From Psilocybe azurescens (lineage: Eukaryota; Basidiomycota; Agaricomycetes; Agaricales; Agrocybaceae), in contig JAJIRX010000590.1 in assembly GCA_023853785.1 (NCBI GenBank), forward strand, positions 558,001-622,000: DNA of 64,000 nt, written 5' to 3'. Made by a program: the position numbers and the translations under genes. A model generated the notes under the pieces. It was not told the DNA's origin, made no database searches, and saw only the letters and a list, made by a program, of their open reading frames with translations. Positions 1-12,135 of this stretch are shown piece by piece. Position 1 is the first letter of the stretch. The number at the start of each line of letters is the position of its first letter.

Positions 1-762
1 GGACTGATGGACTACAGTGAAGGTGAGATACATCTTATGCGACGAGCTCACCGTGCGATACAGGCTCTCTCCCAGCCATTCATATACCGAGAACGCGTCT
101 GTAAGCGACTCCCATTTGCCCATACACACCCGCTACGAACTGTCGACCTCTGCGACGATGCCGCTGTCCTCTTGCCTAGCGTGCTTGAGTAGAACCTGTA
201 GAAGACGACTAGAGCATCGCAGGTCAGCATTGATGGGCTAGAGAGAGTGTGTGTATCCCACCGACGTGTTTCTTGTAGAGTGAGCGGGTCGTGTATGACG
301 GTTAGTTTGTGAGTGAGTGAGGGGTGATAGATGTATGTGGTGATGTGGCCATGCTTCGTATGCATGCCGCAGGGTTGAACGATTGTTGAGGAGAGGGTGA
401 TTTAGCGCACAGAAAGCTGGCGCAGTTAGGTGAAGTTGAGCTATGAACGGTTGAATATCGGCCAGGTAAGGTAAGTTTTTGTTGGTATCGAGTCGAGGGG
501 CCGGTATCAGTATTGCGAGTGCGTGTTGCGTTGTGTGTGGATGTGTATGTTGCGTGTTGCGTTGTGTGTGGATGTATGAGGCGTATTGCGACGTGCGTGC
601 TACAACGTCGAATGTCGAATGTTAAATGAATGCATTACGGAAAGTCCGATTACGATGATGGATGAATGAATGAATGGATGGACGTTGGAAATCGGGGCAC
701 ACGCGAAACCCCGAGCACATCAGGGTCATGACTCGAAAAGGGCGACAAACTACAGCGACCCA
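1..762. other. intergenic, 3' flank of tetraspanin gene
   Basis: I see no supportable gene here. Short open frames on both strands lack family features and splice signals. The stretch holds a T/G-rich direct repeat (521-580) and a short GAAT/GGAT-rich tract near 655-680. The neighbouring tetraspanin gene ends at 763. Confidence 0.5.
521..580. repeat. two-copy direct repeat, about 30-nt unit
   Basis: The unit beginning GCGTGTTGCGTTGTGTGTGG occurs at 521 and again at 552, with small differences at its end. It is a minor GT-rich minisatellite with no obvious function. Confidence 0.8.
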
Positions 763-2391
763 TCAGGCGCCTGAATTCCCAAGCGAATTATACTTGGCAT
801 GGAACGGCGCCATGGCCGGATGGGACTGTGATTGGTCGATGGTACTGCCGCCTATCGAGGTGGCGGAGTCCATTGGTAGGTTCGTCCGCGAGCGCTTGAG
901 GATCTCGTCTGCGATGTCCGCGCCGTATTGGTCCGCTAATTGACTGTGGGTAAAAAAATGGGTGAGAAAGAGTAGGTCAGCGAGTGAGAGAAGATAAGCA
1001 GATGTGTGATAGGGGTGTAAGAGGAAGCAAACGGGTGGGAAAGGAAGAAGAGGACGAATTGGGGGTCAACGTAAATAAATGAAAAAGGAGCGGAGAAAGA
1101 GCGGGAGCGAGGAAGGGAGGGAAAGGGGGGTGGAGTGGATGAGGATGAGGATGAAGCAGAAACACGAAAAGAAAGGGTAAACGAAGACGAAAAGGAAGGA
1201 AGAAAAAAAAAAAAAAAAGAGGAAGAAAACATACTTTGCATAATTCTCCATAATCACCGCCATAGTGTTCAAATTCAACCTATACGCCTCAGGCATCATG
1301 CCCTTCCCAAATCGATACGTAATATGGTTGCTGCACAGCAAGCCCGCGACCATCACCGCAATCTGGAACGGCACCAAGATAAACGCCGCCGCGTACCACC
1401 TCTTCAGCACAAACCTCTCAAACGTCAGATACGGCTGCTTGCACCCGGGCAGCACGCTTCGCGCATAGCACGTCTGCGTCACAGTCGCCTCGACGAATGG
1501 GCTGAAGTACCCACAGCACTTTAGCTGATTCTGGATCCTCGCACGGCCCTCAGCCCCGAGTGCCCTAGACCACTGCGCGTTGATCTTGCCTTCGAGATTG
1601 AACGTGCGCTTCTTGTACGTAATGTATCCCGGGATAAGCAGGAAGGCGAAGGTGATCCAAGTAAGGAAAGTGTACCACGCGAGGAAGCCGCGGTTGTTGA
1701 GCAGGATGCCGGCCCACCCGATGACCGACGTGAAGATCCCGACGGATGCTGCGAGCGTGGATAAAACGAGCTCTGGGTGGTTCCCAGCGCGGATCACGTC
1801 TGCGTGCTCCCAGATGTCGAACCACGTGAGCAGGCAGACGACGAGTGCCGCGAGCGAGTATAGTAGCAGCTGTGTTCATATCGTGAGTACAATGGTAAAA
1901 ACAGGAGAAATGACGACGACGTACGAAACTGTTAGTGACGAGCAATATCCACTTAAACTTGTTCCACCGCAACCGTCCTTTACCCCCCTGTGGCATCCGT
2001 GCCTCATTGCTCTTAAACGCCTCCAACCCGCCTCCCCTCTTTGGCAAATTCGGGCCATCTCCTTTACCCCCTTACGGTTCCGCGTGCCACCAGGCGACAC
2101 AATCGACGACGAGAACTTGGTCGGCAGGTAGTTCACACTCAATGAGAGCTGGCTGCCCGTCGCCAGGGACACGTTGTCCCTCGAGCGGGCGAAGGGGGCC
2201 GACGGCGGGTTGAGCAGCCCGGCGCTGGTGTTGTAGTCGCTGAGGGACGAGTTGTGGTTCATGTCGGAGAGGATGTGTCGGGTGGAGTCTGCGCGGGAGT
2301 AGGACGAGTTGGCATGGGAGATGACCGAGGACCGACTGGGTGTGTGAGAGTGTGCGTTCGAGTTCGAGGGTGCGCCAGGCGTCGTCGGCAT
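763..2391 (-). CDS. Tetraspanin, fungal Tsp2-like
   Basis: Four-pass membrane protein of the tetraspanin family, which organises membrane microdomains. Hand-spliced exons are 2391-1925, 1869-1235 and 943-763. The long Ser/Asn-rich N-terminal tail is followed by TM1 (WNKFKWILL onward), TM2-TM3, an extracellular loop with the CCG signature (QLKCCGYFSP) plus further cysteines (TQTCYA, PGCK), TM4 and a cytosolic tail ending ...YNSLGNSGA. Junctions are TTC|GTACGT...ACAG and AA|GTATGT...CACAG; the second intron is long (291 nt) and pyrimidine-rich on the coding strand. One oddity lies in exon 1. At the five-C run 2067-2071 the reading frame must shift by one base to include a segment (LPKRGGGLEAFKS) that resembles conserved Tsp2 tail sequence. 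Alternatively a phase-0 intron (GTAAAG...CCACAG) removes that segment without a frameshift. The family call is firm; the exon 1 structure is not settled. Confidence 0.85.
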
Positions 2392-3786
2392 CGATTGCAG
2401 AGGGTGAGAGGTGGCAAGAACAAGAACAAGGAGAAAAAAGGAATGAAAAAAGGGGCGTCAGAGACGTGGCCGATCAATAGTACGAGAGGCTGTACGGGAG
2501 GGACACTTACGGAGAATTGGAATCCATCTATTTTGCGCAGTGTGGTTTTTTTTATTCGGTGATGGGTGATTCGCAGGATGGGGGAACGAAATGAAGGATG
2601 TTGGATGGGCGGCGTTGTCGTTATACGTACCCAAAGTGAAGGGACGGGCAGGGCAGCAAGTGCAGGATAGGAGAGAAGGGGAGAGTAACGAAGGTGGGTT
2701 GGTTGCGTAAGAAACGACGTCAAATGAAATGTCTACACGAAAATTCTCATGGGATGATGGGCCTACCAAATGGGGGCTGTCTAGGCGTTCGATTTGCTGG
2801 CCGTTTTGGTCGAGATATGTGGACCATACGCGCTGCATTGGCGTTCTCGTGGGGATGGAGGAAGGAGGGAGGGGGAGAGGGTGGGGATGGGGTATGAAGG
2901 AGAAATAAAATACAGTGATAAACGTTACAACGAGAAAGACGACCAAGACAAGAACGATTGAACAAACGCGGCAAGCACTCCATTTCCCAACTTATCGCCC
3001 GCCGGTTCACATGGTCAAAAACATAAATAGACCGCAATTTTAAACGGAGATTTAATTTTTTCTCGTCTCCTAACATTATGTCCATATCTGACACACATGT
3101 ATTTTATAGCCTGAATGTACTGAAATCTACAGTATATCTCTGGGAGTTATCAAAGAAGATATACCGCCGTTCCCATGCAACAGACAAGTCTAAGTACTCA
3201 ATGCGCGACACACGTGCTTCCAAATTCAATCTCCGCCTCTTAAGTCGATTCCAATAAAGGCAACCATGGGATGATTATTTTTATTTCAATTTATTTTTAA
3301 CCGAATCAACACTATCACTATCAGCTTCTTGATCGCTCTTCGCCGTTACTACGTGTAGGTATGTATTAGATGTCCAAGGAAGATGTCAATCCATTCACGC
3401 TAATGTCGTGCTAGAACTTAAAACGCCTTCTTGTTACAGTAGAAAAGCCTTTCCTCTCTTCGAGCGCAGGCCAAGTCAAAGGGGGTCTGAAGGCGATCCC
3501 ATGCCCGCAATCTCATCTCGTTGAGAAGTAGAATCACAGAAATCAAAGAGTGCGGGCGTCTTCCAAGTTCTGGCTATCAAACACCCATCCAAGACTACCT
3601 CACACTATGTCTACAGACTCCTACATACTCCTAAACCATCCGCTGTCAATGTACAGTCTCCTGTCTTCGATAGAAGAGCTCTCAGTGCAGCTACAATGCA
3701 CATTCTCCTCTCTAGTGTATGACGGCGGGTGTCCTGCATAGATCAGATGTACCCTTTCCTTGATATCGCGCCGAGTGTTCCCCAGC

Positions 3787-3877
3787 TCAACCCTCCTCGT
3801 GCCCCAACTTGGAGAAGAACTCGTTCCACAGCTTTGCTCTCCCCTCACGCGTCATCTCCTTCTCGATGTCCATATGA
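3787..3877 (-). pseudogene. exon-like remnant of an unidentified gene
   Basis: On the minus strand a good acceptor (AAATTGCAG) is followed by a short charged open stretch (MDIEKEMTREGRAKLWNEFF...KLGHEEG) and a TGA. Composition and helix-like character look like a genuine C-terminal exon. I find no upstream exon in frame and do not recognise the family. It may be a relic or the last exon of a gene whose upstream part is lost. Confidence 0.3.
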
Positions 3878-4274
3878 CTGCAATTTACCGGATATGTCGT
3901 ATTATTAAATCTGGGGACTCGGTAGACAAGTTAAGCGACATTGACATACAGCATGTGTAGATGTAAGTAATAAAGCTCCGTTTCATATCATTACACACTC
4001 GCTTAATAAGAACTAGCAGTGCACATGCCACTGAGCACTTCGCTTTATCATTCTTCTATACTCTTGTAGAACACTTTCTTAATATGTGTGCGCGTTCTAT
4101 CGCATCAAGTTGTCTTGAACACACAAGTAGCGATTATAAACTGGGCTCAGTGGACGATTGATGAGCCCCTGCGCTGATCTACACCGCACACTGAATCCTC
4201 ATCCTCAGCCGGAGGACCCACAACCCGAGACAAGCCACAACAACAATAACACTTCTTTCGGCCGGCCATGTGGA

Positions 4275-4374
4275 GGCTCAGCTCGAAGTCGGAAGATCGG
4301 ATGTACATCCATTATGGGATCTATCATGTATTGAAGATCACCAGAGATTACCGCTGCGCCACTGAGGTTGAGCC
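4275..4374 (-). other. tRNA-like sequence (A-box-like, acceptor-like ends)
   Basis: On the minus strand a 100-nt segment starts GGCTCA and ends TGAGCC, which pair as six base pairs. It contains AGTGGCGCAGCGG, a good match to a Pol III A box, and near the 3' end a degenerate B-box-like TTCCGACTTCG. The middle contains GATCT...AGATC with a loop too large for a normal anticodon arm. It could be a decayed tRNA or the head of a tRNA-derived SINE. I could not fold a canonical cloverleaf by hand. Confidence 0.25.
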
Positions 4375-4815
4375 AATTAAAGCCTGGCGGGCAGGGCCAG
4401 CCTTTTAGATACCGGTAACTTTAAGTAACGACCCCGCCAGCCTCGAGACAACGGGGAGTGCTGCCACCCATTTCTCGCCTTCAAGTGAGTAAAGCTTGAG
4501 CTCGATGGTGTCACGTGAGTGCTTCCGACTCGGTGATTTTGGTTTGCATTGAGATTCCAAGTTCCATGCCCAATATAAATTTTCGCCTATCTTTTGAACT
4601 TCCAACTGCCAACATTATCCACTGGTATCTGAAAGGCACGAGTGGCTAAAAGACTATCATACGATATTTACTCGCCGTCGTACCAACCGCTGATAACTCG
4701 ATATGGGGTGGCATTGAAATAATTCACCGAGAGTGCTGAAGAGACAGTTCAATTCAATACAAATATTCTTACGTACAAGAAAAAGCCACAGTCAAATACG
4801 GATATGTCATAGAGG

Positions 4816-5991
4816 TCAAATCCACGGTGTCCACCCGCTGAACGTGATACTCCCTCTGCCACCCTCAAGGCCGTGCCCCTTCAGCAGAGTCAACCCCTCC
4901 TCCCCGTACCCTGTTGCGGATGTATCACCCCCACTACCCCCTCCCCCGTACCCTGTTGCAGATGTGCCTCCACCACTACCCCCTCCCCCTCCGTAGGTTG
5001 TAGGTTCCCCAGATCCATACGTTGGCTTCTTCTCTGGTGGTATATAACCTCCGTGTTGTCGGCGGCGCCACAATAGATAGCACAGACATAGGATCAAGCA
5101 GCCGACGATTACGGCCAAAATTGCTATCCCGATCTTCAGTCCATGATTCCGGTGTCGGTAGTACGTTACAATATTGGTGTCGGCTGATTTTGTAGCTCCA
5201 AAGTCGGTTGTTGTTACCGTCTTGGTCGATATCCCGACCGTTTTTGTGGAAGTCAGCGTTGAAAACAGGGTGAGTGGTGCATCGACTTTGGTTGTTGTCG
5301 TTGTCGTAGCTGTGACGGTGTCGGTTATTGTAGATCCATAAGAATAGCTGTAGGTGTAGGTGCTGCCTCCATGATAACCGTATCCGTCACCGCATCCAGA
5401 CCCATCCATCGTCTCGAAGCTATTCGTAGTAGAAGTATTCTATAAATCATAATTATCATGGAGAAAATAAGTGCTCACATGAGTGAATCTACGACGGAAT
5501 ATGGATTTGTAGTTGAACCACTAATCAGGATTGTATGGAGTCGACTCTCTGTTCCGAGATAGCTGAAGACGACCCTAGATCCGGCACTGGGGGACACTGC
5601 ATCGCTATCGGATGGTGCGCTGTGGTCTTGTAGATCCACCACCGTTGGCTTATTGCCATCGACTGATATTTCTGTGGATATGGGATATGGCCACAGAGGC
5701 GATGAATAGTAGAAGGATACCCCTTATTTGAGGAATGAGATGATTGTGATATTCCGATATTAAGGAAAACCTACAGCTGCATTGGATAGTAGCGTTGACG
5801 CAACTATCGTGTCCGATTGTGTATGTACCGCCTGAGCACGACGAATCATTATACGTCTGCCATTTCTCTGGTGGTTGATATAAAATGAAAGGATCCAGAT
5901 CGTCGATTGTTTGGTTTATCGTCGAACCGAGAGTACACTTTATGAGGAGAAGAATGGCTATAAAGCATGGGAAGGACATCTTCCGTGGCAT
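4816..5991 (-). CDS. Single-pass membrane protein with secreted-type ectodomain
   Basis: Hand-spliced exons are 5991-5775, 5722-5479 and 5419-4816 (junctions T|GTAGGT...AATAAG and AT|GTGAGC...GAATAG). The product starts with a signal peptide (MPRKMSFPCFIAILLLIKC) and continues with an ectodomain carrying the basidiomycete pattern of an early Asp-Pro (LDPFILYQPPEKWQ) and Cys residues. A Ser/Thr-rich stalk follows, then one transmembrane helix (IGIAILAVIVGCLILCLCYL), a basic stop-transfer (WRRRQHGG) and a Gly/Ser-rich cytosolic tail. This architecture is very common in Agaricomycetes and has no established function; a wall or surface sensor role would be inference. The third acceptor is uncertain: TATAG 13-15 nt upstream is the alternative but breaks frame. 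Confidence 0.7.
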
Positions 5992-8900
5992 AGAAGCGGG
6001 CTCAAGGATGTTAGACTTCGTTCAGCAATGTGGGACAATAGCTGTTGACGCAGATGTTTTATAGAATATCGATGCCAGGACCACTCGCAGGTCGTCCAAA
6101 TAGGTACTGTCTCAACGCATCTCTATCCCAGATGAGTGACTCTATGGAGAACTGACATTGAGGAATGTATGTGCGAGCGCTTGAGTATAATGGGCTGCTA
6201 CGAGCCTCGTATCGGATTCGCTATATTGCCGTGGCTTATAGGAACGGACGTGTCTATTAATATATGCCAGTATTCTGTTAGTGTATCTCAACGTTATGGT
6301 ACAGAACTTGGTAGAGCGCTGATCAGCTGGACCTCTACGTAGATTTAGGTTTGGTCTGTAGGATAAAAATAGCTCATGCCATTGAGTAGTCTATCAAATG
6401 CGCGCAAAGGGCCTGTCTGTTACTAACATACAGGGGCAGATACTGACAGTACCTCGTTATCCGGAAGCCCTAAGAATAAAGATGAAATTAGAACACCAAC
6501 AAATCTTCACATACCAGAATGTTCGGTCCTCTCAGTGGCCTCCGATAGAACTGTTATAAGAAGGGAGTGTGCTCTAAATGAATGGCTTCGTCTAACTAAC
6601 GAAATAGGATGAATCTTCTGAGTGGTATCGTAATAACACTACAGCTGAGTACATGTACCACCGACATTTTAATAAGATCCGCTATGCGCCTCCCGGCCGC
6701 AGACGACAGTATTAGAAAGTTAGAATTCAGTGTGAATTCGGTGAGCACTGTTGTATTGGTATTGGCGGCTTTTATGCGCAAGTGAATATGAATATCAGGA
6801 CGGAGGAATACTATTCCGTGTGGCAGATAAATGATTAAAACTCATTCTCCTCAAAAGCATGTCTGAATTTCTATACGGTCAATTGAGGTAGTCTACAACC
6901 CCAAATAGAAATGGCCTTTCCGCTTCCAATGGAACCGTATACCTCAACCCACTAGTAGACAAGCTAATATATTTTTAAAAAATGGTTTTACCACTCTAAT
7001 TTTTCATTATCCTGGTTGACTTGACTCGGAAGAGGAAATTCAAAGTAAATCGAGAGCAATCGGCGTTGGGTCAAGGGGAGGTAATCTATTTCTGTCGTCT
7101 TGATCGCCACTAAGGCACCAAGTATATATTTGTGTTCTAAGTAAGATAAATATTGAAATTACACAACAAACTAACCGCTTAACTTCAATGTCCGATTACA
7201 CTCCGAATAAACATGCTTAGCCACAAGCGAAGTACCACTCAACCAGGATGTCTGATCACGTACTCAACACCACATTCGTCAATGGAAGTTAGCATGCTGA
7301 GCACCGAGATAACTTGATGACCTATATGGGCCTTGATGCACTCATATGTTATTATGTACAATGAATAGACACTACCCTGTGTCTAGCTCGCCAACGGCTT
7401 CAGGGTTCCAACCAACGATGTCGTTCGGACTCACCATTCAATCATTCAGGAGCGCACATCTCCGACATTGAATCATACACTTCAATTGAACAGAATCGCC
7501 TTCATGTTGTAAGTCTACAAATTCTACCCTTTGCGATCCACTGATACGAAGCGATATTCATGCAGTGGACCGGAATGTGTCCTTAGTGAAAGTATGTAAC
7601 ACCGTTTCCTTTGATCTTTCTTGACAGTCGATTCTCAAGTATTATTCATACTGGGCCAATCGGAGATACCTGGCAAAAATCACAGGAATCGGAAGTGTAC
7701 ACGCGGTATGCACCCGTTTTTGGCCGTTTCTCACCCTCTTCTTTTTATGCCTTCTATCTTTCTTTTAATAAACTCCCATTCCATTTTTTCAAATTTGAAT
7801 GAGCGTCTTCCGTTGAATGCCTTGTTGAATTCGCAACCTATATTCTCAGTTCTATATTGTTCAATCCTTTCGAAGCTACAATCGTTGTTATGGAAAAATA
7901 TGGCCATGTTTTAGATCGTCTATACGGCCGTTGGTCGGTCCAGACGCGTTGGCTATCCCTCCAAACACCAATCTTCCAGCTGTCATCCTCGGTTACCCGT
8001 GCTATCACCGCTGTCTGTTTTTACTTTTCCATCTTTACTTCTTGGGGGCAGTAATACTATTTTTGCCGGCGGGATATTCGTCTATACTTCTCATTAATGA
8101 ACAATATAACTCGAGATTTGCAAGAGTGGTGCAGAGCTTGTATTATGGAGTTCGAGGATCTTACACAAACCTGATGAATCATGGGACAGAGCTCACATAC
8201 ATTTTTAATAAGGGTGACGCGACCAATGATCAACGGATGGGGACCCATGGAAGCATTTGCCAACTCCCGAACTTCTTGATGCGTTGGCATTAGCACCTAC
8301 CCCACTTCGACGGCGTGGTTAACTCTCGTGCAGTGCCTCAAGCCGTGGCCCACCATTAATCGCTTTACGTTCTCGGCTGGCTTTGGATGCATCCGAATCC
8401 GAATGACTATGTTTGAGCCATGCTTTCACGTCTTCAACACATACCATTTAACTGATCGTCCCCACAGGCTGTCTCCGACTGTCTACCTTGTTGACCGTCA
8501 TCAATGTGTCGTAAATCCTGATCAGATTTCGGCGTTGAATTCCAGACCGACTTCGTACTCCTATACAGTCTTATTCTTGGACTGCACTCTCTCACAACCT
8601 ATCATTTTCTCTCAATCACGCTGTCAAATATCACATCCGCAACACAATTAGTTCAGGCCGAAATATCGTGCTATCGTTCGTCCAAGCTTCAGTCGTAGCA
8701 CATAGTTGACTCTGTCCCGCTCTTACCCCCACCTTCCGTGTCTATTGACGTGGCATGAAACGGAGTGACATGACCCCGACCCGGCGTAGACTGACCTGCC
8801 CCAAAGATCCACCAAGTTTCTTCAAACGTATACACCTCATGGTCTCCATCGGCTTACCAGGATGGTTGAGTTTCGATTGGAATTTCATTTTGAATTTGAT

Positions 8901-9188
8901 TGGTGACCAGTGGTGTAGCAGCTATCGCCGTGTTAAACGTATTCAAGTCATAGTTGTATAAAGCCAGGAGGCTCATTTTCACTTTAAAGTAAGCAATATT
9001 TCAAATTTTATCTCAGAGTCCATCTTTGAGGCCCTTCTTTGGTATAGTATTGGATATTGATCAATATCGACCTATGCCGACTCATTAAGGTTTCCCCAGT
9101 TTGAACACGTTGGCATTCTATCATTGTATCTCCTTCACATTTCTTGGCACTGAATACCCACGTTCAGCCCCATTTTTGGACATCATGC

Positions 9189-9360
9189 GGCGCCGTCTTC
9201 CGTTCTCTTACAAGGAGCCTATGCCGAGTTCTGCACAGGAACATATCCCATAATTCTTACAATTATGATCAGCTTCTCTTCATCCGCTGTCTAAGGATAC
9301 CCTCCTGTCCTGTCTGCCTGGCTGTTTGCTTCGCTGTCCTTTCGACACCTTCGATTCTCG
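9189..9360 (+). repeat. duplicated promoter block, copy 1
   Basis: The block around 9221 (ATGCCGAGTTCTGCACAGGA) matches a block around 11704 with scattered substitutions and indels, followed by a shared GATCAGCTTCTC-type stretch. It shows that the tandem WSC genes were duplicated together with their upstream DNA. Confidence 0.7.
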
Positions 9361-9553
9361 AATTCTCTCAGATCGGAGAAAAGGAAGCAGCAAGAGAAGA
9401 AAAAAAAAGATGGCACAGACGCGACGAGGTGATTGCGCCCTGGACTCGAGGTCTGTGGACCTTCATCTGGTGTCTTCTCCTTCATTCTTACTGAGTTGTG
9501 GGAAGGACGATTTCATTTGTTGGTCGAAGCCTATCGGCTGGCCCAAGGCCAAG

Positions 9554-9560
9554 TATAAAG
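9554..9560 (+). promoter_or_regulatory. TATA box of first WSC gene
   Basis: TATAAAG lies 78 nt before the ATG at 9632. The two other WSC genes have TATA boxes at 66 and 70 nt before their ATGs, which supports function. Confidence 0.6.
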
Positions 9561-9631
9561 GTCGAGACAAAAGGCTGTGATAGGCATCCTCTTCACATAG
9601 GATTGTCGCTTTCGCAAAAGTCCTTGCTAAT

Positions 9632-10872
9632 ATGTCTTTGGCACGCCTTGCTCTCTTCGCGTCTGTCCTCTCCGTGAGTTCTCTAGTTCGGTTCCTGTTC
9701 CTAGCCCTCTGACACATATAAGCAGGGTGCTCTTGCTCTTCCATCGGAATTGAACCGAAGGCAAGATGCTGCAAACCCTAATGCGGCACTTGCTGGGTGG
9801 ACCTTGTCGGCTGCTTCACGTAAGTTTTGATATCTAGCTCTCTCACATCATCCTATAGCTGACAATCGCGGTCCAGTGACGCCGCTCCCGAGTCGCGTAC
9901 TCTCCAGGAACACACCATCCAGAACCCGGGAATGACCCCTGCACTGTGCACCCAGTTCTGCGGTAATTTCACAACCCCACTTAACTTCGCTGGAACAGAG
10001 TTCACCTCAGAATGTTGTGAGTATACAATCGTATTTTGTCTGTCTATCATGTATCGAAGTTAATGACGGTTTGTGCCTGCGATTCTAGTCTGTGACTTCA
10101 ATATCCAGGGCACTGCCACTAAAGTTAATGACACGTTGTGTAACTTCCCATGTGGGGGCGACAGCACGCTCACTTGCGGAGGCGCCTCGCTGATCAGCGT
10201 GTTCCAAAATAACAACACCGGTGTCGGTCCTCTTCCAACGAATAAGGCCAAGGTCGGCAACTTCGTCTTCGACGGCTGTTTCAAGTGAGTCTCTTTTCAA
10301 CGATGCAGATAGGGAATTATATATTAATCATTTCTGATGTAAATCAGGGATGTTGAAGGGACTACTACTCGTACTCTGCTCGAGTCCTTCCCCATCGCCG
10401 CAGGAGTCACTGCCGAGACTTGCACTGCGATTTGCACTGCAAACTCGTTCACCATTGCCGGCCTAGAGTTCGGCGAAGAATGCTGTAAATTTCTTCTATT
10501 ACTTAGTAGCATATATTACTCACATAATCTGTGTCTATAGGGTGTGGCAACGAGTTCAACCTTCCTTTGGCCAACATTACTGCTCCTCTCGGCGACTGCT
10601 CCCGTGCATGCGAAGCTAACCATGCCGAGCTTTGCGGTGCCGCCAACAGGTTGTCAGTCTTCACTATCCCACCTGTCGTCGCTACCACCACGCCGAAGAC
10701 CACTGTCGCTCCATCTACGACTGCTGCGCCGACTACCACCGCGAAGCCCACCACGACAGCTCCCACCACCACTGTCGCTCCCACTACAACGGTTAAACCT
10801 ACCACCACTGTTGCTCCTACCACCACAGCCAAGCCTACCACCGTCGCCACTACCACTGCCCCCAAGGCCTGA
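9632..10872 (+). CDS. Secreted WSC-domain protein, two WSC domains and Thr-rich tail (copy 1)
   Basis: Extracellular or wall-associated protein with two WSC (putative carbohydrate-binding) domains. Hand-spliced exons are 9632-9673, exon 2 up to the GTAAGT after GCTTCAC, 9877-10016, 10089-10284, 10348-10484 and 10541-10872. The 14-codon first exon (MSLARLALFASVLS) is the signal peptide start. Each WSC domain keeps its cysteines (PALCTQFCGNF, TLTCGGASLISVF, then ETCTAICTAN, WCGNEFNL, ELCGAANRLSVF). The tail is built of TTT-x-KP/AP repeats and ends without a GPI-type hydrophobic end. Compared with copy 2, exon 2 lacks one base at 9805/9806 (CCTTGTCGG against CCTTCGTCGG). This destroys the WTFVGCF start of the first WSC domain and shifts the frame unless it is a sequence error. 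Confidence 0.85.
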
Positions 10873-11673
10873 GTAGTTCAGCCTCGGAATAAATGTGCAC
10901 TTACTGAGATTCTCGTTCCACGATACCTCTATATCTATTTTCTTCTTTTATTTCTTTCTATCTATGAGGGACTTCGGTACCATGGGCTTTAAGTGGATAT
11001 CTATAAAATAAATTGATTCAGTCTTGCTCAACATTCCATGTAAGGTGATTCATGCAGACATAAGCTGCCAGCAACAAGTGAGATTAGGCATTGGAGTGAC
11101 CGTCCGAGTCAGCTGATCCGAACAATTTGTTTACTGTACTTCAAGAGCCTAATACACTTTTACATTGATGTTAAACTGCGTGTATTTCCTTCGAATAAAC
11201 AAGGAACTCGTTATGATGCGCTAATGGCCCGAATGTCATCGCGTGGAGGGTATTTATTTAATGAAGTATTGACAAGGCATGGGACGGGGCAGGATGTCTC
11301 CATATCCCCATGAGCCTTCGGGGCAGTACAAACGCCTCTCGCCTCCTCTTTCTGAATAGCATCAGACGGGTATCAGACCTGGGAAATTATGATTTAATGC
11401 CTGTATCAACTTATAAAAGCTTGACTGCGTGATTTTAATATCAACCGTCTTCTCCTAATCGATCGCCATTTCGAGTGTCTTTTCTATGAATTAAAACACA
11501 TTTTGGAGTATTGCAAGCTCTGAGCTTTTATAATAGACAAGCTTAGGATCGTCTCTCGTCTAAGGCACGAAGATACAACCTCGCAAATGTGCGTTCTATA
11601 TTTAGACTTTATAAAAATCCCACTCTGTCGACGTCTATTTTCAGATTATATACGGTTCCGCTTTACGACCTCT

Positions 11674-11850
11674 AATGGCCTTGTACTCTGAGCGAACAAC
11701 ACGATGCCGAGCTCTGCACAGGAACATACTCTATAAAGTTCATCAAGAATCAGCTTCTCCTCCTCCGCTGTCTGTCCTTGTCCGCCTGGATGTATTGTCT
11801 TCCATCTGCTTTGATGTTCTACTGTTCGACGGTCGACGGACACGGGAAGG
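11674..11850 (+). repeat. duplicated promoter block, copy 2
   Basis: Counterpart of 9189-9360. The shared core GATGCCGAGCTCTGCACAGG begins at 11703 and is followed by a similar CTTCTC...CCGCTGTCTGTCC run. Confidence 0.7.
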
Positions 11851-12069
11851 AAAAAGGACGTGGATAGGGAGAAAAAGGTGCCAGCAAGGCGAGAAACTGC
11901 GTCCCTGGGCCTGAGTTTTGACTCTACATATCATTCATTTTCTCTGGACGGATCGCCTTACACAGTTCGTCTTCGGCTATGGTCTGATCTGGCGGAATTC
12001 TGATTGGATGGATGTACTTCAATGAAATGGAGAATCAGTTAATATCCCATACTTCCACACCCCAGCAGG

Positions 12070-12077
12070 TATAAAAG
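12070..12077 (+). promoter_or_regulatory. TATA box of second WSC gene
   Basis: TATAAAAG lies 66 nt before the ATG at 12136, matching the position of the TATA boxes of the other two WSC genes. Confidence 0.65.
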
Positions 12078-12135
12078 CCAGAGGTTGAAGTAGAAGGATC
12101 ACCATCCTCCTCACCTCGGATTACCTTTGGCTAAA

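Larger units (their letters stand above)
2392..4815. other. intergenic region between two minus-strand genes
   Basis: 2392-3000 is the CT-rich (coding strand) promoter and 5' leader of the tetraspanin gene. The rest has only short unsupported open frames, apart from one exon-like remnant (3787-3877) and one tRNA-like sequence (4275-4374), listed separately. Confidence 0.5.
5992..9631. other. gene-poor stretch
   Basis: I see no gene I can support in 3.6 kb. Open frames (for example 7621-8293 and 8328-8651 on +) are short, interrupted and match no family I recognise. The last 450 nt (9189 onward) form the promoter of the first WSC gene and are similar to 11670-11850 upstream of the second. Confidence 0.5.
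10873..12135. other. intergenic between WSC copies
   Basis: Holds the 3' flank of copy 1 (AATAAA-like at 10889) and the duplicated promoter of copy 2 from about 11670. No open frame here is supportable as a gene. Confidence 0.6.

Noticed and set aside
1135..1524. 129-residue plus-strand open frame with a Glu/Lys-rich start
   Set aside because: Antisense to the tetraspanin; the Glu/Lys run is the complement of the pyrimidine-rich intron.
2259..2946. minus-strand open frames upstream of and over the tetraspanin start
   Set aside because: CT-rich leader DNA gives Pro/Ser/Leu-rich frames by composition only.
7857..8293. possible enzyme relic (VGPDALAIPPN..., VILGYP)
   Set aside because: Too short and ambiguous; no second motif of any family could be found in any frame nearby.
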